40,085 nucleotides of DNA from CAYXEN01 sp964464035. GTDB lineage: Bacteria; Krumholzibacteriota; Krumholzibacteriia; WVZY01. Location: the NCBI GenBank assembly GCA_964464035.1, contig CAYXEN010000016.1, forward strand, positions 1-40,085, read 5' to 3'. Below the pieces are notes generated by a model. It did no database searches. It saw nothing but the letters and a program-made list of their open reading frames with translations, and had not been told where the DNA came from. Shown here piece by piece: positions 16,111-24,113 of this stretch (position 1 is its first letter; each line of letters starts with the position of its first letter). The translations under genes and the position numbers were made by a program.

Positions 16111-18411
16111 TCATTCGCCGCCGGTCATCCGCGCGGGGCTTGCTTCGAGCTTGTCGGTGCGGATCACGTTTCCTTCCTTGTCGATCATCCCGAATGATAG
16201 CACGCCGGTGGGGCATATGTGAAGGCAAGCCGAACAGCGGACGCATTCCGGATCGGACATGGGCAAGCCCTTGTTGGCGAAGCTCATCACGTCGATGCCC
16301 TGGTGGCAGATGCCTGTGCACAAATTGCACGATATGCACTTCTTCTTGTCCGCCAGTATGCGGAAACGCCCGAAACGGGCGTAGATGTGCATGAGGGCGG
16401 CGAGCGGGCAGAGAAAACGGCACCATACCCGGCCGCTGAGCCAGAAGTATGCTCCGTAGCCGACTACGCCGGCGAGAAAGACGTCCACGCCCCACTTGTA
16501 GTCGTGAAGCAACGTGTGATCGAAGAATTCATTGAGCCGCGTGTCCTGCGGCCGCAGCCACCCGGCGATGCGGACGAAGAGGAGAATCACCGCGAGGGCC
16601 AGGATCCCTTGACCGATCAGGTTGAGGCGGTTCCACAGCGGACCGTGCGGCATCTTGTGGCGCTGGCCGTCGCCCAAGGTTTCGGCGAGCGCCCCACACG
16701 AGCATATCCACCCGCAGTAGGCGCCTTTGCCCCAGTAATAGATGATAAGGGGGATGAATACCAGGGTCTGGAAGACGGCTATCACGAGCCACCAGGGCAA
16801 CGGATGCGAAGTGAATACATTGTAGACGTTGAGCGGCCAGGCAAGGATGAGACCGTAGGCTCTCCAGAACTCGTAGCCGTGCCCGTAATCGACCGGCGGA
16901 AAGAGAGCGTTCGTCAGCCAGGCGGGCAGAAGCCCGTTGTGCCCGAGAAGCGGCAGGATTATCTCAGGCAGCAGGAAGAGCGGAAGGACCTGGATCGACA
17001 TCAAAGTGATCGTCTGCGCCGTGATGTAAGGAGTCTTTCTCCGCCTGATCCTTCTTATTCCGAAGAGCACGACGATGAGCGAATAGGCGAGCGTGTACCA
17101 GAAGGCGGGCCCCGAGGCCGAGATCACGAGCGTGCCGACGAGCGTCCTGGGATCTGCTGCGGCCGCGGCGAACGTCTGCATCAACGAAAAGGGAAACAGC
17201 CCGTGCGCCGCCGACCAGCTGCTCAAGGCGCCGCCCGATTTCCAGTTGTACAGGGCCAGGCAGAACAGGAAGAAAGCGGCGAAGGATGCGATCTTGCCCT
17301 TGGTCCATTCACCCGATATGCGTATTCCCGAGCGCCTGAAGAAGTCGAGCGGCGGTTCGCGGCCGATGAGCGTGAAGACCACGTCGTTGGGAATGGTTCT
17401 CGTTTCACCGTCGGCGGTTTCCACTATCACTTCATCTTTGCGAATCTCCTTGACCCGGGATCCCAGGAGGATGTCGATGCTCCCGGGTTTTTCGGCGGGT
17501 CGCATGTAGGTCGCCTCTGCATCTTCGCGCGCGGCTCTCGGGCCGTCATGCGCCATGGAGAGGACTTTTTCAATGTTCTCGGGCTTCGGTCGCGAGAATT
17601 CCTTCTTGCGGTAACTCAACGTGACGTCGGCCCCGCACTGCGCCAGCGCGGCCGCTGTTTCGAGCGCGCTGTCTCCGCCGCCGACTACGAGCACATTCAT
17701 GCCGGTGTAGTCCCGTGGATCGTAGAGGCGGTTGTACACCTTGTCCGTGTCCTCGCCCGGCACCCCCAGCGTCCGGTAGTTGCCGCTCCTGCCGATGGCC
17801 ACGATCACGCGCCTCGCCGCCATGGGTTCTCCGCCGTCGAGCTCGACCTCGAGAACGCCGGATCGACGCCTTATGGCTTTCGCCGTGGCCGTGACGGGCT
17901 CGATCCCGGCCCGCGAGGCCTGAGCGGTGAGTTCCTCGAGCAGATCCTCCTTCACGTCGGCCGTGAGCTCGAGGTCGCCCGCGGGTTTCATGTCCTTGGG
18001 GTACGTGTAAATAGGTTTGCCTCTTGGAAAGTTGGCGATAGTGGAGAAAGGCTCGTTGGCCTCGATTACCTCGAATCGGAGCCCCGCCTTCTTGGCCTCC
18101 AGCGCGGCCGCCACGCCCGATATTCCGGCTCCTATGATGACGAGGTCGAGGACGCCGTCCGATTCGGGCTCGTCTCGAGCGCTCTTGTCGGCGGCGTGAA
18201 AGGAAGGATCGTCCAGGATCGCCCGGACCGCCTTGGCCCCTGTGTCGGCGGAGAACTTGAGGAGGGGCACGCCCCGCAAGTCACCGGTGACGTAGACTCC
18301 CGGGATGTTTGTGCTTCCATCTTCTTTTGTTATGGGGAGTTTTTCGACCTTCCCCGCCGGCCAGCGGAGGTGGAGCCAGTTTGCGTATCGTTTCAGGAAA
18401 AATGACCTCAT
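16111..18411 (-). CDS. flavin-disulfide-reductase-like domain fused to NapH-type polyferredoxin membrane domain
   Basis: A 766-residue fusion. Residues 36-63 (IPGVYVTGDL, then PLLKFSADTGAKAV) resemble the C-terminal FAD segment of thioredoxin-reductase-like enzymes, but here they come first. The FAD Rossmann motif GAGISG follows at 94-99 and the NAD(P)H motif GGGDSA at 244-249. No CxxC redox disulfide is seen. From ~370 there are about six membrane helices with CGWICSCG (566-572) and CRFLCPL (664-670), like NapH/NosR/RdxA proteins. Two [4Fe-4S] motifs follow: CISCNLCTGIC (692-702) and CVRCSACLHICP (723-734). It probably passes electrons from NAD(P)H through flavin and clusters to a membrane acceptor. 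The partner is unknown. Confidence 0.88.
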   Translation of the reverse strand: MRSFFLKRYANWLHLRWPAGKVEKLPITKEDGSTNIPGVYVTGDLRGVPLLKFSADTGAKAVRAILDDPSFHAADKSARDEPESDGVLDLVIIGAGISGVAAALEAKKAGLRFEVIEANEPFSTIANFPRGKPIYTYPKDMKPAGDLELTADVKEDLLEELTAQASRAGIEPVTATAKAIRRRSGVLEVELDGGEPMAARRVIVAIGRSGNYRTLGVPGEDTDKVYNRLYDPRDYTGMNVLVVGGGDSALETAAALAQCGADVTLSYRKKEFSRPKPENIEKVLSMAHDGPRAAREDAEATYMRPAEKPGSIDILLGSRVKEIRKDEVIVETADGETRTIPNDVVFTLIGREPPLDFFRRSGIRISGEWTKGKIASFAAFFLFCLALYNWKSGGALSSWSAAHGLFPFSLMQTFAAAAADPRTLVGTLVISASGPAFWYTLAYSLIVVLFGIRRIRRRKTPYITAQTITLMSIQVLPLFLLPEIILPLLGHNGLLPAWLTNALFPPVDYGHGYEFWRAYGLILAWPLNVYNVFTSHPLPWWLVIAVFQTLVFIPLIIYYWGKGAYCGWICSCGALAETLGDGQRHKMPHGPLWNRLNLIGQGILALAVILLFVRIAGWLRPQDTRLNEFFDHTLLHDYKWGVDVFLAGVVGYGAYFWLSGRVWCRFLCPLAALMHIYARFGRFRILADKKKCISCNLCTGICHQGIDVMSFANKGLPMSDPECVRCSACLHICPTGVLSFGMIDKEGNVIRTDKLEASPARMTGGE

Positions 18412-18430
18412 ATTGGACTTTTATGATCCT

Positions 18431-18455
18431 ATATCGATAGTTATATTATCGATAT
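18431..18455. promoter_or_regulatory. perfect palindromic operator candidate (9-7-9)
   Basis: ATATCGATA and TATCGATAT are perfect inverted repeats around the 7-base spacer GTTATAT. They sit 20 bp before the flavoprotein fusion start and ~100 bp before the second DUF3179 gene, in an AT-rich divergent spacer where -10-like elements overlap the arms. The layout fits a dimeric repressor site controlling the minus-strand gene or both genes. The regulator is not in the window. Confidence 0.55.
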
Positions 18456-18553
18456 GATCGTATCACCTTAATATAACCGGTTCGGCCTGGAAAGCGAAAA
18501 TCGTTCCTGCAATGGAATCTCTCCCATCGCCCGCTGCTTCAAGGAGGATCTTG

Positions 18554-19819
18554 ATGCTACGCAAATCAAATTTCCGGCCAAGTCGTATCGTGGCCGCCAA
18601 GCGCGGGGTATCGATTCTTGTTCTTTTGCTTGGGCTCGTCGTGTTCACGTTTGGTTGTAACAAGAACGGCGCGGATCCGTCCTCGCCGGGCGGAGGCGAT
18701 GAGCAGATCGATCCCACGCTGCCCGACGGTTTCGTTGTCGTGGACCGCCCTCCGAATCCGCCGACCAGCTTCACCATGCCTTGCCCGCTCGGCGAGATAC
18801 CATCCCCGCCTGACAATCCGTATTTCGTGAGCGACGGTTTCCCCGAGGGGATTCCGGCCGTGGACGAGCCCAAGTTCGTAAGCGTGGATAAAGCCGCGCC
18901 GACGATGGACGCGAACGAGAGGATCATAGCCGTAGAACACGGGGGGCTCGTCAAGGGAATCCCCGTTCGGATATTGATTCACCACGAACTGGTCAATCTC
19001 TGCTGGAACGACGCCGGCGGCGAACACTATTCGTTCCTCACGTACTGTCCGCTGGTGGACGGGGCGATGCATTTCACTCACGACTTCCCTTGCTTCGATC
19101 CTGCGGCCAAGAAGGGAAAGAGCTTCGGAGTCTCGGGCTTTCTCTACAACGGCAACCTCGTCATGTACGCGCGCAACACTGACGATCCGCAGACCGGGAC
19201 GCCGCCGTTGTTGTATTCCCAGTTGTACGGCGGGGGCGTCGAGGGGACCTGCACAGAGGTTGAACCGGTTATGTTCGACATGACGTTCACGATGTTCCAG
19301 ACGTTGTTCCCAGGCGCTTTGGTGATGAGCGACGACACCGGTTTCATGCCGGACGGCGGGTACGACTACTATGATCATCCCTACACGGATTACTGGCGGA
19401 GCAACGACATTTTCTTCCCGGTTTCGCACGAGGACGGGAGGCTGATGCGCAAGGTCCCGGTCTATGGAGTGATCACGCCCACCGGCGCCAAGGCCTATTA
19501 TACGATCGGCACCATGTACGTTCGAAACGACGACATCGGCGGGACGAAGGTCGTCGTGTGGAACGATCCCGCCTTCGGGTCGACGGCCGCGTTCGAGCCC
19601 GTAGCGGCGGGGCGGCACCTGACGTTCTCTTTCGCCGGCAGGGAGAAACACGGGCTTCCGATCTTCAAGGACGAGGAGACCGGGTCTCTGTGGACTTTCG
19701 ACGGGATAGCCGTGGGCGGTCCGCTCGAGGGGGAAAGGCTCCCCCACCTCACCGCGCTCCGCGTATTCTGGTTCGCCTGGGCGGCCTTCTACCCGGATAC
19801 GGAGCTCTACGTGCCCTGA
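18554..19819 (+). CDS. DUF3179 lipoprotein (copy 2)
   Basis: A 421-residue lipoprotein with a basic leader, a hydrophobic helix (19-33) and the lipobox FTFGC (Cys35), then a Pro/Gly/Asp-rich spacer. The mature domain matches DUF3179 (FLTYCPLVDGAMHF, GVSGFLYNGNLVMYARNT, GVITPTGAKAYY) and ends like copy 1 (FYPDTELYVP versus FPDTEVYVQ). AAGGAGG before ATG 18554 sets the start. It is transcribed away from the flavoprotein fusion with the palindrome between them. Paralogy with the 13367 gene is clear from motifs. Function is unknown. Confidence 0.85.
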   Translation: MLRKSNFRPSRIVAAKRGVSILVLLLGLVVFTFGCNKNGADPSSPGGGDEQIDPTLPDGFVVVDRPPNPPTSFTMPCPLGEIPSPPDNPYFVSDGFPEGIPAVDEPKFVSVDKAAPTMDANERIIAVEHGGLVKGIPVRILIHHELVNLCWNDAGGEHYSFLTYCPLVDGAMHFTHDFPCFDPAAKKGKSFGVSGFLYNGNLVMYARNTDDPQTGTPPLLYSQLYGGGVEGTCTEVEPVMFDMTFTMFQTLFPGALVMSDDTGFMPDGGYDYYDHPYTDYWRSNDIFFPVSHEDGRLMRKVPVYGVITPTGAKAYYTIGTMYVRNDDIGGTKVVVWNDPAFGSTAAFEPVAAGRHLTFSFAGREKHGLPIFKDEETGSLWTFDGIAVGGPLEGERLPHLTALRVFWFAWAAFYPDTELYVP

Positions 19820-19887
19820 CAAGCCGACAAGCTCGACCGTGCGCCCCCTTGTGCTGACTGCGCAGCTCTACGTGCCCTGACAAGCCG
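19803..19887 (+). repeat. 24-bp direct repeat covering the DUF3179 stop codon
   Basis: A 24-base segment that includes the last codons and stop of the second DUF3179 gene (19803-19826) recurs exactly at 19864-19887, a 61-bp period. Only the ends repeat; the intervening 37 bases are unique. It looks like a small local duplication past the gene end. An assembly artefact is also possible. Confidence 0.8.
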
Positions 19888-19904
19888 CCCCCTCCAAGTA
19901 TCCC

Positions 19905-19933
19905 TTTCCAGATCCACACACTTGGTCTATAAT
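19905..19933 (+). promoter_or_regulatory. sigma70-type promoter for the S46 peptidase
   Basis: TTTCCA (19905-19910) and a perfect TATAAT (19928-19933) are separated by 17 bases. The predicted transcript starts near 19940, ~87 bases before the peptidase ATG at 20027. This argues against any start upstream of 19940. Confidence 0.6.
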
Positions 19934-20026
19934 GACGTTCTTCCCCACCGCATGACAGATCTACTCGTGATAGCGCCCGGGGTATTGCAGGCCAATGACA
20001 TGCTCCGGGACAGCAAAGGAGGCATA

Positions 20027-22246
20027 ATGCGTTTTGACTCTGTGAAGGGCGGTTCTTTTTTCCGGTCGGGCAATCTTGGCGCCTTCATCCTGCTTCTTGC
20101 GTTCGCTGCGACCGCTTGCATGTTCGCTCCCCGCGCCGCGGCGGACGAGGGCATGTGGCTTCCCCACGAGCTCGATGCCGACCTCGTCGGTGCATGGCAA
20201 GGCAGGGGGTTGGAACTGGATCTCAAGGATATATACGATCCGAAGGGTAAGGCCTTGTGCAACGCCATCGTCAACATCGGCGGGGGCACGGGGTCGTTCG
20301 TCTCGTTCGACGGGCTCATCATCACCAACCATCACGTGGCCTTCGGGGCGCTCCAGAGGAGCAGCAGCTTGAAGAGCAACTACATAGAGGAAGGTTTCCT
20401 CGCGAGGAGCGCGGACGAGGAGATACCGGCCCTCGGATACGAAGTGCTCGTGCAACTCAGCGTGAAGGACGTGACGAAAAAAGTGCTCGGCGCGGTCAAG
20501 GACGGGATGAGCGACCTGGAGAGATACAAGGCCATAGAGAAGCGGATGAAGAAGATAATCAAGAAAGCGGAAAAGGGCAAGGACGTGGAGTGCAGGGTGA
20601 AGAGCTTCTACGGCGGGCTGCAATATTATCTCTACACCTATTTCAAGATCAAGGACATCCGCATCGTCTACGCACCGCCCCGCTCCATAGGCGAATACGG
20701 CGGCGACATCGACAACTGGATGTGGCCCAGGCACGACGGCGACTTCTCTTTCCTGCGCGCCTACGTGTCGCCCAAGGGCAAGAGCGCGGAGTATTCGAAG
20801 GAGAACGTTCCGTATCATCCGAAGCGTTACCTCACGATCTCCAGCCGCCCGCTCAAGGAAAACGACTTCACGATGGTGATCGGCTACCCCGGCAGGACCA
20901 GCAGGTATCGCACTTCTTACGCCATCGATTTCATGGTGAACGAGTATTATCCAAAGGCAATAAAACGCTACGAGGACGTCATAGGCATTCTCGAGGGCGA
21001 GTCGTCGAAGAATCCGGAGGCGGCGATAAAGCTCGCTTCGATGGTGAAGGGCCTGAACAACGGCTACAAGAACAACCAGGGCATGCTCGAGGGGTTGGTG
21101 AAGACAAACCTGCTGGAGAAGAAGCGCCGCGAGGAAGCGGCGCTCGAGAGATTTCTCGATTCGAATCCTGACCTCAAGGCGAAGTATGGGACCGTGCTCG
21201 CCGATATCAAGGCCAAGTACGATGATTACATCGGCTTCTGGGAGGAATACTCCACTATCGGCTGGATGACGTACGCGAGCTCGGCGCTGAGATCCGCCTA
21301 TACGATCTACAAGTGGAGCCTGGAGCACGAGAAGAAGGATATCGACCGGCAGCCGGGGTACATGGACAGGGACGAGCCCGAGACACGCAAGGGCCTCGAG
21401 CTCGCCGACCTCCGTTACTACGAGTCGGCCGACAAGAAGGTGCTCAAGTACTTCATGATGCACGCTATGCAGCTCCCCGAGGGGCAGCGCCCGAAAGCGG
21501 TGATGAAGATATGCGGTTCAAGGAAGGGCAAGGAGGCGGAGAAGGCGATCGACGCTTTCATCGACGAACTCTACGCGGGCACCAAAGTCACCGACAAGGA
21601 AGCCCGGATGAAGATGTTCGGGATGAAAAAGAAGAAACTGCTCGCCCTGGGCGATCCTTTCATTCGTTTCGCCGCCGAGCTCGAGAAGGAGCGCGCGGTG
21701 CTCCGCGAAAGGAGCGAAGCCTTTCAGGGGGCCCTCCAGAAACTTCGGCCTCTCCTGATGCAGCTCTGGATGAAATACAAGGGAGGCCTCCTCTATCCCG
21801 ACGCGAACGGCACCATGCGGATGGGCGTCGGCGAGATCAAGGGTTATTCGCCTCGTGACGCGGTTCACTACGATTACATAACGACCCTCACCGGGGTGGT
21901 CGAAAAGCATACCGGCAAGGAACCGTTCAACTGTCCCAAGAAGCTCATCGACATTTACAACAAGAAGTCTTTCGGACGGTATCTCGATCCGGGGCTCGAC
22001 GACGTGCCGGTCAATTTTCTCTCGACCAACGACGTGACCGGCGGCAACTCGGGCAGCCCGATAATGAACGGCAAGGGAGAGCTGATAGGCCTCGTGTTCG
22101 ACGGCAACTACGAGAGCATATCCGCCGACTACCAGTTCATCCCGCGCTTGACGCGTACCATAAACGTCGATTCGCGCTATGTGCTCTTCATCCTCGACAA
22201 GTTCGCGGGAGCGGAGGCGCTGCTTCGCGAGTTGAAGATAAAGTAG
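20027..22246 (+). CDS. S46 family dipeptidyl-peptidase (DPP7-like)
   Basis: A 739-residue secreted serine exopeptidase that removes N-terminal dipeptides. A signal peptide spans ~1-39. Chymotrypsin-like catalytic motifs are present: TNHHV (His102/103), GGDIDNWMWPRHDGDF (~225-240, catalytic Asp) and TGGNSGSP (Ser675). A long helical domain is inserted between them, as in the family. In the S1 pocket the FDGN motif has Gly693, where DPP11-type enzymes carry Arg. From known DPP7/DPP11 work this suggests hydrophobic rather than acidic P1 specificity. The start at ATG 20027 has AAAGGAGG ahead of it, although the frame is open farther upstream. Confidence 0.9.
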   Translation: MRFDSVKGGSFFRSGNLGAFILLLAFAATACMFAPRAAADEGMWLPHELDADLVGAWQGRGLELDLKDIYDPKGKALCNAIVNIGGGTGSFVSFDGLIITNHHVAFGALQRSSSLKSNYIEEGFLARSADEEIPALGYEVLVQLSVKDVTKKVLGAVKDGMSDLERYKAIEKRMKKIIKKAEKGKDVECRVKSFYGGLQYYLYTYFKIKDIRIVYAPPRSIGEYGGDIDNWMWPRHDGDFSFLRAYVSPKGKSAEYSKENVPYHPKRYLTISSRPLKENDFTMVIGYPGRTSRYRTSYAIDFMVNEYYPKAIKRYEDVIGILEGESSKNPEAAIKLASMVKGLNNGYKNNQGMLEGLVKTNLLEKKRREEAALERFLDSNPDLKAKYGTVLADIKAKYDDYIGFWEEYSTIGWMTYASSALRSAYTIYKWSLEHEKKDIDRQPGYMDRDEPETRKGLELADLRYYESADKKVLKYFMMHAMQLPEGQRPKAVMKICGSRKGKEAEKAIDAFIDELYAGTKVTDKEARMKMFGMKKKKLLALGDPFIRFAAELEKERAVLRERSEAFQGALQKLRPLLMQLWMKYKGGLLYPDANGTMRMGVGEIKGYSPRDAVHYDYITTLTGVVEKHTGKEPFNCPKKLIDIYNKKSFGRYLDPGLDDVPVNFLSTNDVTGGNSGSPIMNGKGELIGLVFDGNYESISADYQFIPRLTRTINVDSRYVLFILDKFAGAEALLRELKIK

Positions 22247-22255
22247 GCGGGAAAT

Positions 22256-22286
22256 GAACGAGGGTGCCGATCCGGCACCCTCGTTC
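22256..22286. terminator. strong hairpin terminator between convergent genes
   Basis: GAACGAGGGTGCCG and its exact complement form a perfect 14-bp stem with a 3-base loop, between the converging S46 peptidase and multiheme cytochrome genes. It probably stops transcription from both sides. T-runs are short (ATTT on the minus side). Confidence 0.65.
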
Positions 22287-22320
22287 GCTGATCGATCAAT
22301 GCTGTAAACCCGCTTGCCGA

Positions 22321-23730
22321 TCACCATGCAGGCGCGCCGATGACGTTCCCCGCGTAATGACATTTCTTGGCGCAGTCACTGCTCCTATCCCCGGTTCCGC
22401 TTCCCGCGTTGAGAGTCTGCCAGTTGTGCGAGTACCAAGCAATGGCTTCACCGTGTTTGTACGCCACCGGCCTGACTTCCTGCGTTACGGGGTCCAGGAA
22501 CACGTCGTGTGCACTGGAGCTGCCCGTAGTGGCCAACTCGAAATCACGGCCCATGCCGAAAGTGTGGCATCCTATGCATGCCACCTTGGTTCCGTTGGCA
22601 TCCATGTGCAATGCGACGACGCCGCTCTTGTGAACATAGCTTCCATGGCAATCGGTACATTGCACATCGCCTCCCGTTGACCAGTTGTAGGGGAGCCCGG
22701 GAAGCGAGTGAACGTCGCCGACCAACCCTCCGTGGCAATCCGCGCAGGTCTTGCCGGCATGGACTGTGTTGTTGTCTCCGGTTGCATACGACGGATCACC
22801 CGAGATTATCAGAGTGTACGTCTGCGGGTGGCGCTTGACGTTGGCGGCTCGCACGCTGTCGACCGCTCCCTGGCTGTTCTCGTAGTACGCCATGGCGGTC
22901 GGTTTGTAATACCCTGTGTGGCAGGCCTCGCATACACCCTCGACGTCGTTGCTGAAATAATCCGCCTTGCGGAACTCGTGGGATTCGACGTTCGTCGTCC
23001 AGTCCATTTCGAACTCGCACATGGCGTTCGTGTAGCCGGGGACGTTCGGGTAATTCTGCTGGAGCTCGTCCCAGTAATCCAGAGGAGAACCGTTTTGATC
23101 CAGCCGGGTTATGGTCGACTTGAAGTGACATGTGGCGCATGATGCATGGCAACGGTTGCAATTGCCGGGCTCGTAGTTTTCTCCGACCATATGGCCGCCG
23201 ATGTTCTCGACTGTCGCGCTCCTAAGCTTGTAGATCGTGTAATGCGCGCTGGTCAAGTAGTCCTTGTGATCCGAGTGGCAGGTGACGCAACTTACGGAGG
23301 CGGCCGTGTAGTAGTTCCTGGTCCTGGGAACTTCGTTGGGTGAGATCGATTCTACTGCTTGTTTCCGACCGAAACGAGCCCAACCGCCATAGGTCTTGAA
23401 AACGATTCCATGAGCACCTCCGGAAGCGTCGATATCAGTGTGACAGCTTACGCACTTCTGCTGACCGTGGACGGTTTGGGTGAACTTGGCTTCGTCCACG
23501 TAGAGCGGGATGATCTCGGACACTCCTTGGTCATTGACGATAGTCTTGGCCAGGTCGGCTTTGCCATGACAACTGGAGTTCAAACACGTCGCATTCGATA
23601 CTTCGCCCGCGGGCCCCGCAGGTCCCTGGGGCCCGGTTTTCCCCTCGCATCCGAACAGCACGAAGAGCGCGCACAGCAACAGTGCAAGAGCCGTTGCTGC
23701 GAGCATGAAAGGTTCTCTGGTGTTTCTCAT
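22321..23730 (-). CDS. multiheme c-type cytochrome lipoprotein
   Basis: A 469-residue exported cytochrome. The lipobox LFGC lies near residue 27 and is followed by a short collagen-like GPQGPAGPAG. Eight canonical CxxCH heme sites are visible (CVSCH, CVTCH, CNRCH, CATCH, CEACH, CADCH, CTDCH, CIGCH). There are also one CX4CH (CLNSSCH, first site) and one CX3CH (CAKKCH, last site), giving eight to ten possible hemes. It should be anchored in the periplasm or at the outer membrane as an electron carrier, perhaps in a reductase of nitrogen or sulfur oxyanions or in extracellular transfer. The precise family was not recognised. A GAGGAGGAG site before ATG 23730 fixes the start. It is monocistronic. 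Confidence 0.88.
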   Translation of the reverse strand: MRNTREPFMLAATALALLLCALFVLFGCEGKTGPQGPAGPAGEVSNATCLNSSCHGKADLAKTIVNDQGVSEIIPLYVDEAKFTQTVHGQQKCVSCHTDIDASGGAHGIVFKTYGGWARFGRKQAVESISPNEVPRTRNYYTAASVSCVTCHSDHKDYLTSAHYTIYKLRSATVENIGGHMVGENYEPGNCNRCHASCATCHFKSTITRLDQNGSPLDYWDELQQNYPNVPGYTNAMCEFEMDWTTNVESHEFRKADYFSNDVEGVCEACHTGYYKPTAMAYYENSQGAVDSVRAANVKRHPQTYTLIISGDPSYATGDNNTVHAGKTCADCHGGLVGDVHSLPGLPYNWSTGGDVQCTDCHGSYVHKSGVVALHMDANGTKVACIGCHTFGMGRDFELATTGSSSAHDVFLDPVTQEVRPVAYKHGEAIAWYSHNWQTLNAGSGTGDRSSDCAKKCHYAGNVIGAPAW

Positions 23731-23891
23731 GAACTCCTCCTCCTCTCTCCCTGACAAGTGGAACTCAAATCCCCCGGTTGTCGACCCGCGGCTATAAATC
23801 TTCGGTGCCGGGTCGCAACCCACCTCGTTAACTATGCGCAAGATTAGTATATCATTCTGTTTCAAGCAAGCATATATTAAATAAGATTAGT

Positions 23892-23905
23892 GATAATTAA
23901 TTATC
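23892..23905. promoter_or_regulatory. 14-bp AT-rich palindrome upstream of the cytochrome gene
   Basis: GATAATTAATTATC is its own reverse complement, and ATTAG (23886-23890) and CTAAT (23911-23915) flank it. It sits ~40 bp upstream of the -10-like TATACT for the cytochrome, a reasonable place for an activator or repressor. AT-rich chance palindromes are common. Confidence 0.3.
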
Positions 23906-24009
23906 TTCAACTAATGTATATATCAGACCCATTTAATCTGTTTTTCGACCTGCTGCAACATAAGCGATGAGGGCTTAAGCGTGGCATCCATGAATCCCCG
24001 GGCAATTGC

Positions 24010-24038
24010 TGGACACGCAACAGGTTGGGGCTTATAAT
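24010..24038 (+). promoter_or_regulatory. sigma70-type promoter for the DUF4236-TPR gene
   Basis: TGGACA (24010-24015) and TATAAT (24033-24038) are 17 bases apart, matching five and six consensus bases. This is the best promoter match in the window. The ATG lies 76 bases past the -10 box. Confidence 0.65.
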
Positions 24039-24113
24039 GTTTCCGATGGGCGGTTTCTTTGTAATCATGGACAATTCATCCGGCAAAACGAAAACAGGAA
24101 GGAGGGGATCGAG

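Larger units (their letters stand above)
23731..24113. promoter_or_regulatory. 383-bp divergent intergenic region
   Basis: This gene-free spacer separates the cytochrome (minus) from the DUF4236-TPR gene (plus). It holds a -10-like TATACT on the minus strand (23851-23846), a very AT-rich stretch at 23860-23935, a 14-bp perfect palindrome at 23892-23905 and a clear plus-strand promoter near 24010. No RNA gene or additional reading frame is convincing. Confidence 0.5.

Noticed and set aside
16219..18405. 728-codon plus-strand open frame opposite the flavoprotein fusion
   Set aside because: Antisense shadow; no signal or domain, while the minus strand encodes FAD, NAD(P)H and Fe-S motifs.
19922..20026. 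Upstream extension of the S46 peptidase
   Set aside because: It overlaps the predicted -10 box and lacks a ribosome site; AAAGGAGG and a signal peptide mark ATG 20027.
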